Of a stretch of DNA of 64,000 nt, positions 29,274 through 37,843 are shown piece after piece (within the stretch, counting starts at the first letter, position 1; every line of letters begins with the position of its first letter). The position numbers and the translations under genes are program-made. The stretch spans positions 3,658,001 to 3,722,000 of the forward strand of contig NZ_CP048833.1 of assembly GCF_012971725.1 (NCBI RefSeq), written 5' to 3'. Origin of the DNA: Pseudomonas multiresinivorans. GTDB taxonomy: Bacteria > Pseudomonadota > Gammaproteobacteria > Pseudomonadales > Pseudomonadaceae. The notes below the pieces were generated by a model that saw only the letters and a list, made by a program, of their open reading frames with translations, did not search any database and was not told where the DNA came from.

Positions 29274-29609
29274 TCAGCGGGTAGCACGGCAGGCGACGCG
29301 CTCGGTGCGGTACTCGATGGCCTGCTCCTCGCCGAAAGAATCCTTGTAGCGCAGTTGCACCGGAACCACGCCGCAGTCGGTGCTCATCGGCGTCACCGCC
29401 ACGACTTCGGCGATATCCAGGTTCATCCCGTAGGTGTACTGCTTCGCCTCGGCGATCTGTGTCGGCGACGGCGCGCCCTCGCGAGCCTGCATGGCTTGCT
29501 GGCGGGCCTGCTCCATGCGGGCGAAGGTGATGTCGCCGCCACCGTCGGCCAGCGCCAGGGAGGAAGTGCCCAGCAGGGCGGTGGTCAGGAGGAAGCGGGA
29601 GAGTTGCAT
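29274..29609 (-). CDS. DUF2790 small secreted protein
   Basis: The 111-aa protein has a signal peptide (MQLSRFLLTTALLGTSSLALA) and a C-terminal DUF2790 domain (YTYGMNLDIAEVVAVTPMSTDCGVVPVQLRYKDSFGEEQAIEYRTERVACR) with two conserved Cys that may form a disulfide. Such proteins are common in Pseudomonas, often beside metal-resistance genes; function unknown. The start at 29609 follows GAGGTGA. It ends 1 bp after the convergent czcS stop. A metal-type box lies upstream. Confidence 0.82.
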   Translation of the reverse strand: MQLSRFLLTTALLGTSSLALADGGGDITFARMEQARQQAMQAREGAPSPTQIAEAKQYTYGMNLDIAEVVAVTPMSTDCGVVPVQLRYKDSFGEEQAIEYRTERVACRATR

Positions 29610-29643
29610 GGCAGTCACCTCATGGGTGGTTGAAAGTGACTCC

Positions 29644-29700
29644 ACCTTACGAGGCCGCCGCTAACGGGAAGCTGAGGCACGGATGACGATTCGGTTATCC
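29644..29700 (-). promoter_or_regulatory. Metal-type operator and -10 of the DUF2790 gene
   Basis: GGATGAC (29681-29687) and GTTATCC (29694-29700) form an inverted repeat with one mismatch, related to the boxes at 17705 and 19216 (GGATGAC plus A/T-rich centre). On the minus strand a -10-like TAAGGT (29649-29644) is centred 44 nt from the box centre, the same spacing as at czcC. The predicted leader is about 28 nt. Confidence 0.45.
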
Positions 29701-29714
29701 AGCCGACACCGCCG

Positions 29715-29745
29715 TTGACCTTGCCCCAGGGGAAGGTTCTAAACT
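29715..29745 (+). promoter_or_regulatory. CueR-like MerR-family promoter of the cus operon
   Basis: -35 TTGACC (29715-29720) and -10 TAAACT (29740-29745) are 19 bp apart. The spacer region holds ACCTTGCC and GGGGAAGGT arms (29718-29737), close to the CueR box of E. coli copA (ACCTTCC...GGAAGGT). The first start codon lies 7 nt after the -10, so the transcript may begin at or within a base of the ATG. No cueR gene is in the window. Confidence 0.72.
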
Positions 29746-29752
29746 GCGCGGC

Positions 29753-30097
29753 ATGATTCGTCGCCTGCGGCTCTTCATCATCCTGTTGCTCAGCCTTGCG
29801 CTTCCCCTCACCGGGATGGCGGGCTTCGAGGCGCCGGCCGAACCCTGCCCGATGCAGGAACAGGGCATGAGCCAGATGGCCGGCATGGACCAGGATTGCT
29901 GCCAGGACGCGGGCAAGATGACCCCGCACGGCAAGAAGGCCTGCAAGACCGGCCAGGAGTGCAAGACCAGCAGCCTGCTCCAGGTCAGCCTCCTGAGCGC
30001 CCCGCACCACCCTGTCGCACCGCAGACTCCATCCCGCTACAACCACCTCTTGCTCAGCCAGGCGCCCGCCGATCTCTGGCGACCTCCCTGCGCCTGA
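29753..30097 (+). CDS. Small Cys/Met/His-rich exported protein, first gene of the cus operon
   Basis: The 114-aa protein has a signal peptide (MIRRLRLFIILLLSLALPLTGMAG). The metal-binding-looking region is rich in Cys, Met and His (CPMQEQGMSQMAGMDQDCCQDAGKMTPHGKKACKTGQECKT), followed by a Pro/His/Leu tail. It resembles small proteins encoded ahead of czc- or cus-like efflux genes (CzcI-like position), but no exact family is claimed. It is probably a periplasmic copper binder or a modulator. The transcript may be leaderless because the -10 hexamer ends 7 nt before the ATG, and no ribosome binding site is present. Confidence 0.7.
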   Translation: MIRRLRLFIILLLSLALPLTGMAGFEAPAEPCPMQEQGMSQMAGMDQDCCQDAGKMTPHGKKACKTGQECKTSSLLQVSLLSAPHHPVAPQTPSRYNHLLLSQAPADLWRPPCA

Positions 30098-30186
30098 TTC
30101 CTCTCCCGACCTGAACCCCGCCCGCGGCCCTGAAGGCTGCCGGGTGGCTTGCGCCCGTGCGCTGGTTTTCCAGAGGAATCCCCATC

Positions 30187-31431
30187 GTGACCCACGTCCG
30201 ACTCCACTCGGGCTGGCTGCTGCTCGCGCTGCTGTCCAGCCTGCCCGCCCAGGGTGCGTCCCTGTCGCTGGACGACGCCCTGTTGCTGGCCGAACGCAAC
30301 GCCCCTTCCCTGCTCGCCGAGAGCGAAAAAGTCGCGGCGGCCAAAAACGCCGCCATTCCGGCCGGGGAATTGCCCGACCCCAAGCTCAACCTCGGCCTGC
30401 AGAACATCCCCATCGAGGGGCAGGAGCGCTGGACCACCCAGCGCGACAACATGAGCATGCAGATGGTCGGCCTGATGCAGGAGGTGCCCAATCGCGACAA
30501 GCGCAGGGCCCGCATCGAGACCGCCCAGGCCGCTGTCGAACGCGCCGACGCCGAAGCCGGCGTGGAGCGCCTGAAGGTCCACAACGCCCTCGCGCAGGCC
30601 TGGATCGCGGCCTACACGCTGCAACGCAAGCTGGCGATGTTCGATGATTTCTACCGCGAAAACCGGCTGCTTGACGCGAGCGTCCGCGCTCGCCTGGCCA
30701 GTGGCGGCGCCAGCACCGTGGACGCGGTGCTGCCGCGCCAGGAAGCCGCGCTGCTGGATGAACGCAAGGACGATCTGCTGAGCCAGCAGGCCCGGGCCCG
30801 CGCGACGCTCAAGCGCTGGATCGGCCAGGACGCGCCGCAGACACTCAGCGGAGACTTCCCGCGCTGGTCGATCGAAGCCCCCCACTACCTGCAGGCGCTG
30901 CACCAGCACCCGGAGCTCGCCGCCTACGGGCCGATGACCCGCGAGGCCGAAGCGCTGGTCCGCGAAGCCGTAGCGGAGAAGAAGCCGGACTGGAGCTGGG
31001 AGGTGGACTACCAGCGCCGTGGCCGCGAATTCGGCGACATGATGACACTGCAGGTCAGCTTCGACCTGCCGCTGTTCAGCGGTACCCGCCAGGACCCGAA
31101 GATCGCCGCCCGCCGTGCGCAGGTTCGCCAGCTGGATGCCGAGCGCGAGGCCCAGGCCCGCGAGCATGAGCAACAACTGGAGGAGGGCCTGGCCGAGTAC
31201 CGGCGCCTGCAGCGCGCCGTCGAACGCAGCAGCGGCACGCTGGTGCCGCTGGCCGAGGAGAAGGCAAGCCTGGCCACCGCCGGCTATCGCGCTGGCAAGC
31301 TCCAGCTCGACGAGGTGCTCGGTGCGCGCCAGCAACTGATCGAGGCGCGGCTCCGGCAGCTCGACCTGCTGGGCTCCCTGGCGCAGGTCGCGGCACGCCT
31401 CTATTTCACCTACGAGGAGGCACACGCATGA
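30187..31431 (+). CDS. cusC: CusC-like TolC-family outer-membrane protein
   Basis: A GTG start at 30187 follows AGAGGAA at good spacing and gives a 414-aa protein with a signal peptide (SGWLLLALLSSLPAQGA). It has two efflux repeats (LDDALLLAERNAPSLLAESEKVAAAKNAA...PDPKLNLGLQNIP and a second ending ARLYFTYEEAHA). LNLGLQNIPIEG and MVGLMQEVPNRDKR are typical of the channels paired with CusBA-type copper pumps. It would form the outer-membrane exit for Cu(I)/Ag(I). Its stop overlaps the next start (ATGA at 31428). Confidence 0.82.
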   Translation: MTHVRLHSGWLLLALLSSLPAQGASLSLDDALLLAERNAPSLLAESEKVAAAKNAAIPAGELPDPKLNLGLQNIPIEGQERWTTQRDNMSMQMVGLMQEVPNRDKRRARIETAQAAVERADAEAGVERLKVHNALAQAWIAAYTLQRKLAMFDDFYRENRLLDASVRARLASGGASTVDAVLPRQEAALLDERKDDLLSQQARARATLKRWIGQDAPQTLSGDFPRWSIEAPHYLQALHQHPELAAYGPMTREAEALVREAVAEKKPDWSWEVDYQRRGREFGDMMTLQVSFDLPLFSGTRQDPKIAARRAQVRQLDAEREAQAREHEQQLEEGLAEYRRLQRAVERSSGTLVPLAEEKASLATAGYRAGKLQLDEVLGARQQLIEARLRQLDLLGSLAQVAARLYFTYEEAHA

Positions 31432-32903
31432 GTCGGCTTCCCGTGAAGACATCCACACTGCTGCTCCTCGCACTGGCCACGGGCGCTGCTGGCGGCTACT
31501 GGTTCGCCCAGTGGCCACCGGCCCCGGTGCCAGAAACCGGCGGTGCAGCCTCGCAGCGCAAAGCGCTCTACTGGTACGACCCGATGGTCCCGCAGCAGCG
31601 CTTCGATGCTCCGGGCAAGTCGCCGTTCATGGACATGCAACTGGTGCCCCGTTACGCCGACGATGACAGCACCAGCGGTCCGCCGGCGGTCCACCTCGAA
31701 CCGGGCATCCAGCAGAACCTCGGCGTGCGCCTGGCCTCGGTCAGCCGCGGCAGGCTCGATCGAAAGCTGCAGGTCACCGGCCTGCTGACCTTCAATGACC
31801 GCGACGTGGCGGTGCTCCAGGCGCGTGCCGGCGGCTTCGTCGAACGCACCTACGCCCTGGCGCCCGGTGACGTGGTAAAGGCCGGGGCGCCGGTGGCCGA
31901 CATCCTGGTGCCGGAGTGGGCCGGACTGCAGGAGGAATACCTTGCCCTGCAGGCCATGCCGGACCAAAGCTTGCGCGAAGCGGCGCGGCAGCGCCTGCTG
32001 CTGGCGGGGATGCCGCCCGCGCTGGTCGCCCAGGTCGCGCGCAGTGGTCGGGCGCGCCCGGTGATCACGCTCGGTTCGCCCATCTCCGGGGTGATCCGCG
32101 AGCTGGATGTACGCACCGGCATGGCCCTGCCCGCCGGGGCACCGCTGGCGCGGATCAACGGCCTCGGACAGGTCTGGCTGGAAGCGGCGGTACCGGAGAC
32201 TCAGGCCGCTGGCCTGAAGATCGGCCAGCCGGTCACCGCTCGCCTGCCGGCATTCCCGGATCGTCCGGTGACGGGCACCCTGGCCAGCATCCTGCCGGAG
32301 AACGACCAGCAGAGCCGCACCCTGCGCCTGCGCATCGAACTGCCCAACCCGGATGGCCAACTGCGCCCGGGGATGACCGTGGAGGTCAGCCTCGATCTCG
32401 CTGGCGAGTCCGACGTCCTGCAGATTCCCAGCGAAGCAGTGATTCGCACCGGCAAGCGCAACCTGGTGATGCTCGCCGAGGACCAGGGTCGCTTCCGCCC
32501 GGTTGAGGTGCGCCTCGGGCAGGAGAACGCCGGCCTGGTGGCTGTGCTCCAGGGCCTGGAGGAAGGTCAGCGGGTGGTTGCTTCCGGGCAGTTCCTGATC
32601 GATTCGGAAGCCAGCCTGAAAGGCATCGAAGCCCGCACGGAAGACGTGCCCGTCACAAAGGCAAACGCGCCCGCGCTGCATGAAGCCGAAGGCAGGATCG
32701 TGGCCATCGACGCCCAGGGGATGACGATCAGCCACGGCCCCTTCAACACCCTGGGCATGCCTGGCATGACCATGACCTTCCCCCTGGCCCGAGCCGGGCT
32801 GGCGGACGGGCTGAAGGTCGGCGAGCGCATCCGCTTCGAAGTCAGCCAGGGCGATGCCGGGCTGGTGATCGAACAGGTGAGCCGGCAGGAGGCGCAGCCA
32901 TGA
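31428..32903 (+). CDS. cusB: CusB-like adaptor with heavy-metal-binding domain and fused CusF-like domain
   Basis: The 491-aa protein has an N-terminal anchor, then a short heavy-metal-binding domain at about 45-77 (LYWYDPMVPQQRFDAPGKSPFMDMQLVPRYA). Barrel-sandwich, helical hairpin and beta-barrel domains follow (about 85-395), and a C-terminal CusF-like domain covers about 420-485 (AEGRIVAIDAQGMTISHGPF...MPGMTMTF). The CusF Trp position before P-x-M-T-M is Met here. It should pass Cu(I) to CusA. ATGA overlaps join it to the genes on both sides. Confidence 0.88.
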   Translation: MSRLPVKTSTLLLLALATGAAGGYWFAQWPPAPVPETGGAASQRKALYWYDPMVPQQRFDAPGKSPFMDMQLVPRYADDDSTSGPPAVHLEPGIQQNLGVRLASVSRGRLDRKLQVTGLLTFNDRDVAVLQARAGGFVERTYALAPGDVVKAGAPVADILVPEWAGLQEEYLALQAMPDQSLREAARQRLLLAGMPPALVAQVARSGRARPVITLGSPISGVIRELDVRTGMALPAGAPLARINGLGQVWLEAAVPETQAAGLKIGQPVTARLPAFPDRPVTGTLASILPENDQQSRTLRLRIELPNPDGQLRPGMTVEVSLDLAGESDVLQIPSEAVIRTGKRNLVMLAEDQGRFRPVEVRLGQENAGLVAVLQGLEEGQRVVASGQFLIDSEASLKGIEARTEDVPVTKANAPALHEAEGRIVAIDAQGMTISHGPFNTLGMPGMTMTFPLARAGLADGLKVGERIRFEVSQGDAGLVIEQVSRQEAQP

Positions 32904-35900
32904 TCGCGAAGCTGATCCGCTGGTCGGTGGCCAATCGCCTGCTGGTGCTGCTGGCCACCCTGTTCATCGTCGCCTGGGGCCTCTGGTCGCTGCGCAGCAC
33001 GCCGATCGACGCGCTGCCGGACCTCTCCGACGTCCAGGTGATCATCCGCACCAGCTATCCGGGGCAAGCGCCGCAGATCGTTGAAAACCAGGTCACCTAC
33101 CCGTTGGCGACCACGATGCTGTCGGTGCCGGGAGCGAAGACCGTGCGCGGTTTTTCCTCCTTCGGCGACAGCTTCGTCTATGTACTGTTCGACGACGGCA
33201 CCGACCTCTACTGGGCCCGCTCGCGGGTGCTGGAATACCTGAATCAGGTGCAGTCGCGCCTGCCACCCACGGCGAAGCCGGCGCTTGGGCCGGACGCCAC
33301 CGGGGTCGGCTGGATCTACCAGTACGCCCTGGTGGACCGTACGGGGCGGCATGACCTGGCCCAGCTGCGAGGGCTGCAGGACTGGTTCCTGAAGTACGAG
33401 CTGAAGACAGTGCCGGACGTGGCCGAAGTCGCCACAGTGGGCGGCATGGTCAAGCAGTACCAGGTGCTGCTCGACCCGGTTCGGCTGGCCAGCCTGGGCA
33501 TTACCCAGGGCCAGGTGATCGAGGCCATCGGCAAGGCCAACCAGGAAACCGGCGGTGGTGTGCTGGAGCTGGGCGAGGCGGAATTCATGGTACGCGCCTC
33601 GGGCTACCTGAAGAGCCTGGCCGACTTTCGTGCCATCCCGTTGCGCCTGTCCGGCAATGGCAGCCCGGTCACCCTGGGCGACGTCGCGAGTGTCCAGCTC
33701 GGCCCGGAAATGCGCCGCGGCATCGGCGAGCTGGACGGTGAAGGCGAAGCCGTGGGCGGAGTGATCGTCCTGCGCAGCGGCAAGAACGCCCGCGAAGCCA
33801 TCACGCGGGTGAAGGACAGGCTGGAGGAACTGAAGAAGAGCCTGCCCGAAGGCGTGGAGATCGTCACCACCTATGACCGCAGCCAACTGATCGACCGCGC
33901 AGTGAGCAACCTCAGCCACAAGCTGATCGAGGAATTCCTCGTGGTAGCGCTGGTGTGCGCCGCCTTCCTCTGGCATCTGCGCTCGTCACTGGTGGCCATC
34001 GTGTCGTTGCCGGTAGGCGTGCTGATCGCGCTGATCGTCATGCGTCACCAGGGGATCAACGCCAACATCATGTCGCTTGGCGGTATCGCCATCGCCATCG
34101 GTGCGATGGTCGACGCGGCGGTGGTGATGATCGAGAACGCGCACAAGCGCGTCGAGGCCTGGCACCGGCAGCACCCCGGCGTCCCTCTGGTCGGCGAGCA
34201 GCACTGGAAGGTCATGACCGAGGCCGCCGTGGAAGTGGGGCCGGCGCTGTTCTTCAGCCTGCTGATCATCACCCTGTCGTTCATTCCGGTGTTCACCCTG
34301 CAAGCCCAGGAGGGCCGATTGTTCGGCCCGCTGGCCTTCACCAAGACCTACGCCATGGCCGGCGCCGCCGGGCTGTCGGTGACACTGGTGCCGGTACTGA
34401 TGGGCTACTGGATTCGCGGGCGGCTGCCACCGGAGCAGCGCAACCCGCTCAATCGCTGGCTGATCCGCCTCTACCAGCCGGCCCTGGATGCGGTACTGCG
34501 CCGGCCGCGGAGCACGCTGGCAGTGGCGGCGCTGGTGTTCCTCTCCGGGCTCTGGCCGCTGTCCCACCTGGGCGGCGAGTTTCTCCCGCCGCTGGACGAA
34601 GGCGACCTGCTGTACATGCCCTCGGCCCTGCCTGGCCTCTCCGCGCAGAAGGCTTCGGAGTTGCTGCAGAGCACCGACCGCCTGATCCGCAGCGTGCCGG
34701 AAGTCGCCAGCGTTTTCGGCAAGGCCGGGCGCGCCGAATCCGCTACCGATCCGGCGCCACTGGAGATGTTCGAAACCACCATCCGCTTCAAGCCCAGGGA
34801 CCAGTGGCGACCCGGCATGACCAGCGAAAAGCTGGTGGAGGAACTGGACCGCGTGGTGAAGGTGCCGGGCCTGACCAACATCTGGATCCCGCCGATCCGC
34901 AACCGTATCGACATGCTCGCCACCGGCATCAAGAGCCCCATCGGGGTGAAGATCGCCGGCACCGACCTGGCCGAGATCGACCGTGCGACCCAGGCGGTGG
35001 AGCGGGTGGCGAAGACGGTGCCGGGCGTCAGCTCGGCGCTGGCCGAACGCCTGACCGGCGGGCGCTACATCGACGTCGACATCGACCGCCAGGCGGCGGC
35101 GCGCTATGGCATGAACATCGCCGACGTGCAGGCCATAGTCGCTAGCGCCATCGGCGGCGAGAACATCGGTGAAACGGTGGAAGGGCTGGCCCGCTATCCG
35201 ATCAATGTGCGCTACCCGCGCGAATGGCGCGACTCGGTGGAGGCCCTGCGCCAATTGCCGATCTACACCGCACAGGGCGGCCAGATCACCCTCGGCAGCG
35301 TGGCACGGATAGGCATCAGCGAGGGGCCGCCGATGCTCAAGAGCGAGAACGCCCGGCTTTCCGGCTGGGTGTATGTCGACGTCCGCGGCCGTGACCTGGC
35401 CTCGGTCGTGGCGGACCTGCGTCACGCAGTGGAGCGCGAGGTGAGGCTCGCTCCGGGCATGAGCCTGGGCTACTCCGGACAGTTCGAGTACCTGGAACGC
35501 GCCAACGCCCGCCTCAAGCTGGTCGTCCCGGCGACCCTGGCGATCATCTTCGTGCTGCTCTACCTGACGTTCGGGCGCATCGACGAGGCCCTGCTGATCA
35601 TGGCGACCCTGCCCTTCGCGCTCACCGGTGGCGTATGGCTGCTGTACCTGATGGGTTTCAACCTGTCGGTGGCCACGGGTGTCGGCTTCATCGCCCTAGC
35701 CGGCGTGGCGGCGGAGTTCGGCGTGATCATGCTGGTCTACCTGAAGAACGCCTGGGCCGAGCATCCCCTGGCCAACCAGCCGTCCTCGCTGCTGGCGGCG
35801 ATCCGCGAGGGCGCAGTCCAGCGGGTACGTCCCAAGGCCATGACCGTGGCGGTGATCGTCGCCGGCCTGCTGCCGATCCTCTGGAGCAGCGGCACCGGCA

Positions 35901-36052
35901 GCGAGGTCATGAGTCGCATCGCCGTGCCCATGGTCGGCGGCATGATCACCGCGCCCCTGCTTTCCCTGTTCGTCATTCCCGCCGCCTACTGGCTGATGCG
36001 CAGTCGTCAGCTCCCGGCAGCCAGCCAAACCCAACCTGGAGACATCCCATGA
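32900..36052 (+). CDS. cusA: CusA-like Cu(I)/Ag(I) RND efflux pump
   Basis: This 1050-aa HME-RND pump keeps the three Met positions of E. coli CusA: GDLLYMPSALPG, DQWRPGMTSEKL and RNRIDMLATGIKSPIG. The fourth membrane segment reads GGIAIAIGAMVDAAVVMIEN, the copper-type form rather than the zinc-type DFGxxxDG of the pump at 20959. It exports monovalent copper and silver. It overlaps cusB at 32900 and the cusF-like gene at 36049, both by ATGA. Confidence 0.93.
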   Translation: MIAKLIRWSVANRLLVLLATLFIVAWGLWSLRSTPIDALPDLSDVQVIIRTSYPGQAPQIVENQVTYPLATTMLSVPGAKTVRGFSSFGDSFVYVLFDDGTDLYWARSRVLEYLNQVQSRLPPTAKPALGPDATGVGWIYQYALVDRTGRHDLAQLRGLQDWFLKYELKTVPDVAEVATVGGMVKQYQVLLDPVRLASLGITQGQVIEAIGKANQETGGGVLELGEAEFMVRASGYLKSLADFRAIPLRLSGNGSPVTLGDVASVQLGPEMRRGIGELDGEGEAVGGVIVLRSGKNAREAITRVKDRLEELKKSLPEGVEIVTTYDRSQLIDRAVSNLSHKLIEEFLVVALVCAAFLWHLRSSLVAIVSLPVGVLIALIVMRHQGINANIMSLGGIAIAIGAMVDAAVVMIENAHKRVEAWHRQHPGVPLVGEQHWKVMTEAAVEVGPALFFSLLIITLSFIPVFTLQAQEGRLFGPLAFTKTYAMAGAAGLSVTLVPVLMGYWIRGRLPPEQRNPLNRWLIRLYQPALDAVLRRPRSTLAVAALVFLSGLWPLSHLGGEFLPPLDEGDLLYMPSALPGLSAQKASELLQSTDRLIRSVPEVASVFGKAGRAESATDPAPLEMFETTIRFKPRDQWRPGMTSEKLVEELDRVVKVPGLTNIWIPPIRNRIDMLATGIKSPIGVKIAGTDLAEIDRATQAVERVAKTVPGVSSALAERLTGGRYIDVDIDRQAAARYGMNIADVQAIVASAIGGENIGETVEGLARYPINVRYPREWRDSVEALRQLPIYTAQGGQITLGSVARIGISEGPPMLKSENARLSGWVYVDVRGRDLASVVADLRHAVEREVRLAPGMSLGYSGQFEYLERANARLKLVVPATLAIIFVLLYLTFGRIDEALLIMATLPFALTGGVWLLYLMGFNLSVATGVGFIALAGVAAEFGVIMLVYLKNAWAEHPLANQPSSLLAAIREGAVQRVRPKAMTVAVIVAGLLPILWSSGTGSEVMSRIAVPMVGGMITAPLLSLFVIPAAYWLMRSRQLPAASQTQPGDIP

Positions 36053-36390
36053 AAACCCCGTTGATCACCCTGGGCGCCCTGCTGCTCGCCCTGTCTCATT
36101 CCGCCCTGGCCGAAGACTACGCTGGCATGAAGATGGACGGCATGAACATGGACAGCGCCCAGCAGACGCCCATCGCGAGCGCCGAGGGCAGCGTTCGCGC
36201 CATCGACGCCGAGCGCCACCTCGTCACCCTCGCCCATGGCCCGGTGGCGGCGCTGCACTGGCCACCGATGACCATGGCCTTCAAGGCCTCCGCTGCACAA
36301 CTCGAGGGCCTGAAGGTGGGCGACAAGGTGGCCTTCGAGTTCCGCAACGCCAGTGATGGCGCCACCCTGGTCAACATCCGCAAGCCTTGA
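36049..36390 (+). CDS. cusF: CusF-like periplasmic copper chaperone
   Basis: The 113-aa protein has a signal peptide (LITLGALLLALSHSALA), a Met-rich segment (YAGMKMDGMNMD) and the CusF OB-fold domain. The Trp/Met copper site is LHWPPMTMAF, as in CusF (W-P-x-M-T-M). It delivers Cu(I) to the CusCBA pump. It is the last gene of the operon and overlaps cusA by ATGA. Confidence 0.87.
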   Translation: MKTPLITLGALLLALSHSALAEDYAGMKMDGMNMDSAQQTPIASAEGSVRAIDAERHLVTLAHGPVAALHWPPMTMAFKASAAQLEGLKVGDKVAFEFRNASDGATLVNIRKP

Positions 36391-36530
36391 AGCCAGCCCC
36401 ATGGACGCCTCGCCATCACGGCGAAGCGCCCATGGGCGGCCTGGGCCTTCGCATTTTCCACCACTCATCCGTGCAAATTCCTACCGGTGAACTCTCGGCG
36501 TCCGTCGACTGTCTGTGTGCTGTCGGCCCA

Positions 36531-36562
36531 CCGGGTGGGATTCCTGGCCATTGGCCACCCGG
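36531..36562. repeat. Palindrome downstream of the cus operon
   Basis: CCGGGTGG and CCACCCGG arms (8 bp) enclose an inner TGGCCA/TTGGCCA palindrome. It has no T-tract. It lies in the 265-bp gap between cusF and the SH3-domain gene, where nothing else but a weak terminator is seen. Confidence 0.45.
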
Positions 36563-36612
36563 CTGGTTCTGAACCCTTCGATTCAAATAAAACGCCCGGC
36601 CGACGTTTTCGC

Positions 36613-36634
36613 TCCCGCAAGGCGGGTTTCGTTT
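36613..36634 (+). terminator. Weak terminator-like hairpin
   Basis: CCCGC-AAG-GCGGG is followed by TTTCGTTT. It may end cus transcription or act in the leader of the next gene, which starts at 36656. Confidence 0.4.
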
Positions 36635-36655
36635 CAAGTCATGTGAAGATTGCCC

Positions 36656-37324
36656 ATGTCCCTATCGCGTCGTTTCCCTGCACGAGTTTCTCCCCTCCAG
36701 ACCCGCGCCCTCGGCGCCTGCCTGTTTGCCGGCCTGCTGGCAGCCGGCGCCCCGGCCCAGGCCGAGGAGCCCACCAGCAGTGCGCGCTGGGTGAACGACA
36801 GCCTGAGCACCTACGTGCGCAGCGGCCCCACTGATGGCTACCGCATCGTTGGCACCCTGACCTCCGGGCAGAAGGTCCAACTGGTCAGCACCTCCGGTGA
36901 CTACAGCCAGGTACGCAGCGACAGCGGCAACAACGTGTGGATCGCCAGCAAGGACCTGCAGGAAAAGCCCGGCCAGGCCGAACGCCTGCCGGCGCTGGAG
37001 CAGAAGGTCACCGAACTGACCACCCAGTTGCAGACCATCGATGACAGCTGGAAAAACCGTGTCCAGGGCATGCAGGAAACCCTGGACGCGCGCAAGAAGC
37101 TCATCGACGAACTGCAGGCCGCACGCACCGCGCTGGATAGCGAGCTGAACGAAGCCCGCTCGCAATTGCGCGATGCCCAGGCGCAACTGGGCGACGAGAA
37201 CAAGCAGGTGCTGATGCGCTACATGGCCTACGGCGGCAGCATCGCCGGCGCCGGCCTGCTCGCCGGGCTGATCCTGCCGACCATGCTGCGCGTGCGGCGC
37301 AAGCGCAGTACCGAGTGGGTCTGA
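36656..37324 (+). CDS. SH3-domain membrane protein (TIGR04211/YgiM-like)
   Basis: The 222-aa protein has a signal peptide (LGACLFAGLLAAGAPAQAEE), a bacterial SH3 domain at about 40-105 (STYVRSGPTDGYRIVGTLTSGQKVQLV...VWIASKDLQ) and a long coiled coil at about 110-185. A C-terminal membrane helix (YGGSIAGAGLLAGLILPTML) and a basic tail follow. This order matches the TIGR04211 SH3-domain family, probably periplasmic and membrane anchored. The ATG at 36656 is preferred over the TTG at 36650. Role unknown. Confidence 0.85.
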   Translation: MSLSRRFPARVSPLQTRALGACLFAGLLAAGAPAQAEEPTSSARWVNDSLSTYVRSGPTDGYRIVGTLTSGQKVQLVSTSGDYSQVRSDSGNNVWIASKDLQEKPGQAERLPALEQKVTELTTQLQTIDDSWKNRVQGMQETLDARKKLIDELQAARTALDSELNEARSQLRDAQAQLGDENKQVLMRYMAYGGSIAGAGLLAGLILPTMLRVRRKRSTEWV

Positions 37325-37328
37325 CGCC

Positions 37329-37775
37329 TCAGTCGATCAGCAATTCGTACTGCCGATAGCCCAGGGCGTCGCTGCCCCGTGGCTGGAACCCGGCGCGCTC
37401 ATACAGGCGCCGCGCCGGGTTGTCGGGGCGCACACTGAGCTTGAGTCGCGTGTAGCCTTCCTGCCGGGCATCCTCGATGTAGCGCTGCAACAACGCTGCA
37501 CCTACGCCCCGGCCCCGCCACTCCATGCTGACGCCCAGGGTGCAAAGTTCCGCGATGCCATCTTCCGGCATCCACAGGCTATAGCCCACGCTTTCGCCGG
37601 CGTGCTCGGCAATGGTCAGATGCTCGAAGTGATCGAGCCAGCGCGCCAGATGCTGGTCGAAGCCTTCCCGCCAGCGCGCCTCATGGGCGGGCTCCCATTG
37701 ACGGATATAGGCCTCTTCACCGCGCTGGACGTAGGGGACATCGGTGATCCGGGCGGGGCGGAGCGTAAGGGTCAT
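37329..37775 (-). CDS. GNAT family N-acetyltransferase
   Basis: This 148-aa protein has the GNAT fold with the acetyl-CoA binding motif V-x-x-x-W-R-G-R-G-V-G-A-A-L-L (about 88-104) and the late NPARRLYERAGF segment. The start at 37775 follows AAGGA. The substrate is unknown. It converges with the SH3-domain gene, 4 bp from its stop. Confidence 0.87.
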   Translation of the reverse strand: MTLTLRPARITDVPYVQRGEEAYIRQWEPAHEARWREGFDQHLARWLDHFEHLTIAEHAGESVGYSLWMPEDGIAELCTLGVSMEWRGRGVGAALLQRYIEDARQEGYTRLKLSVRPDNPARRLYERAGFQPRGSDALGYRQYELLID

Positions 37776-37843
37776 TGCGGGCGTCCTTGTCCGGTTAGCT
37801 GCCAAGATTGAAGCTAACGGCTACCCGAGGCCAATGCCGAGAG

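Noticed and set aside
35635..36048. Extended frame ahead of cusF
   Set aside because: It is the cusA gene read in another frame; the ATG at 36049 overlaps the cusA stop and starts a proper signal peptide.
36650..36655. TTG start for the SH3-domain gene
   Set aside because: An ATG lies 6 bp downstream in the same frame and gives a normal signal peptide.
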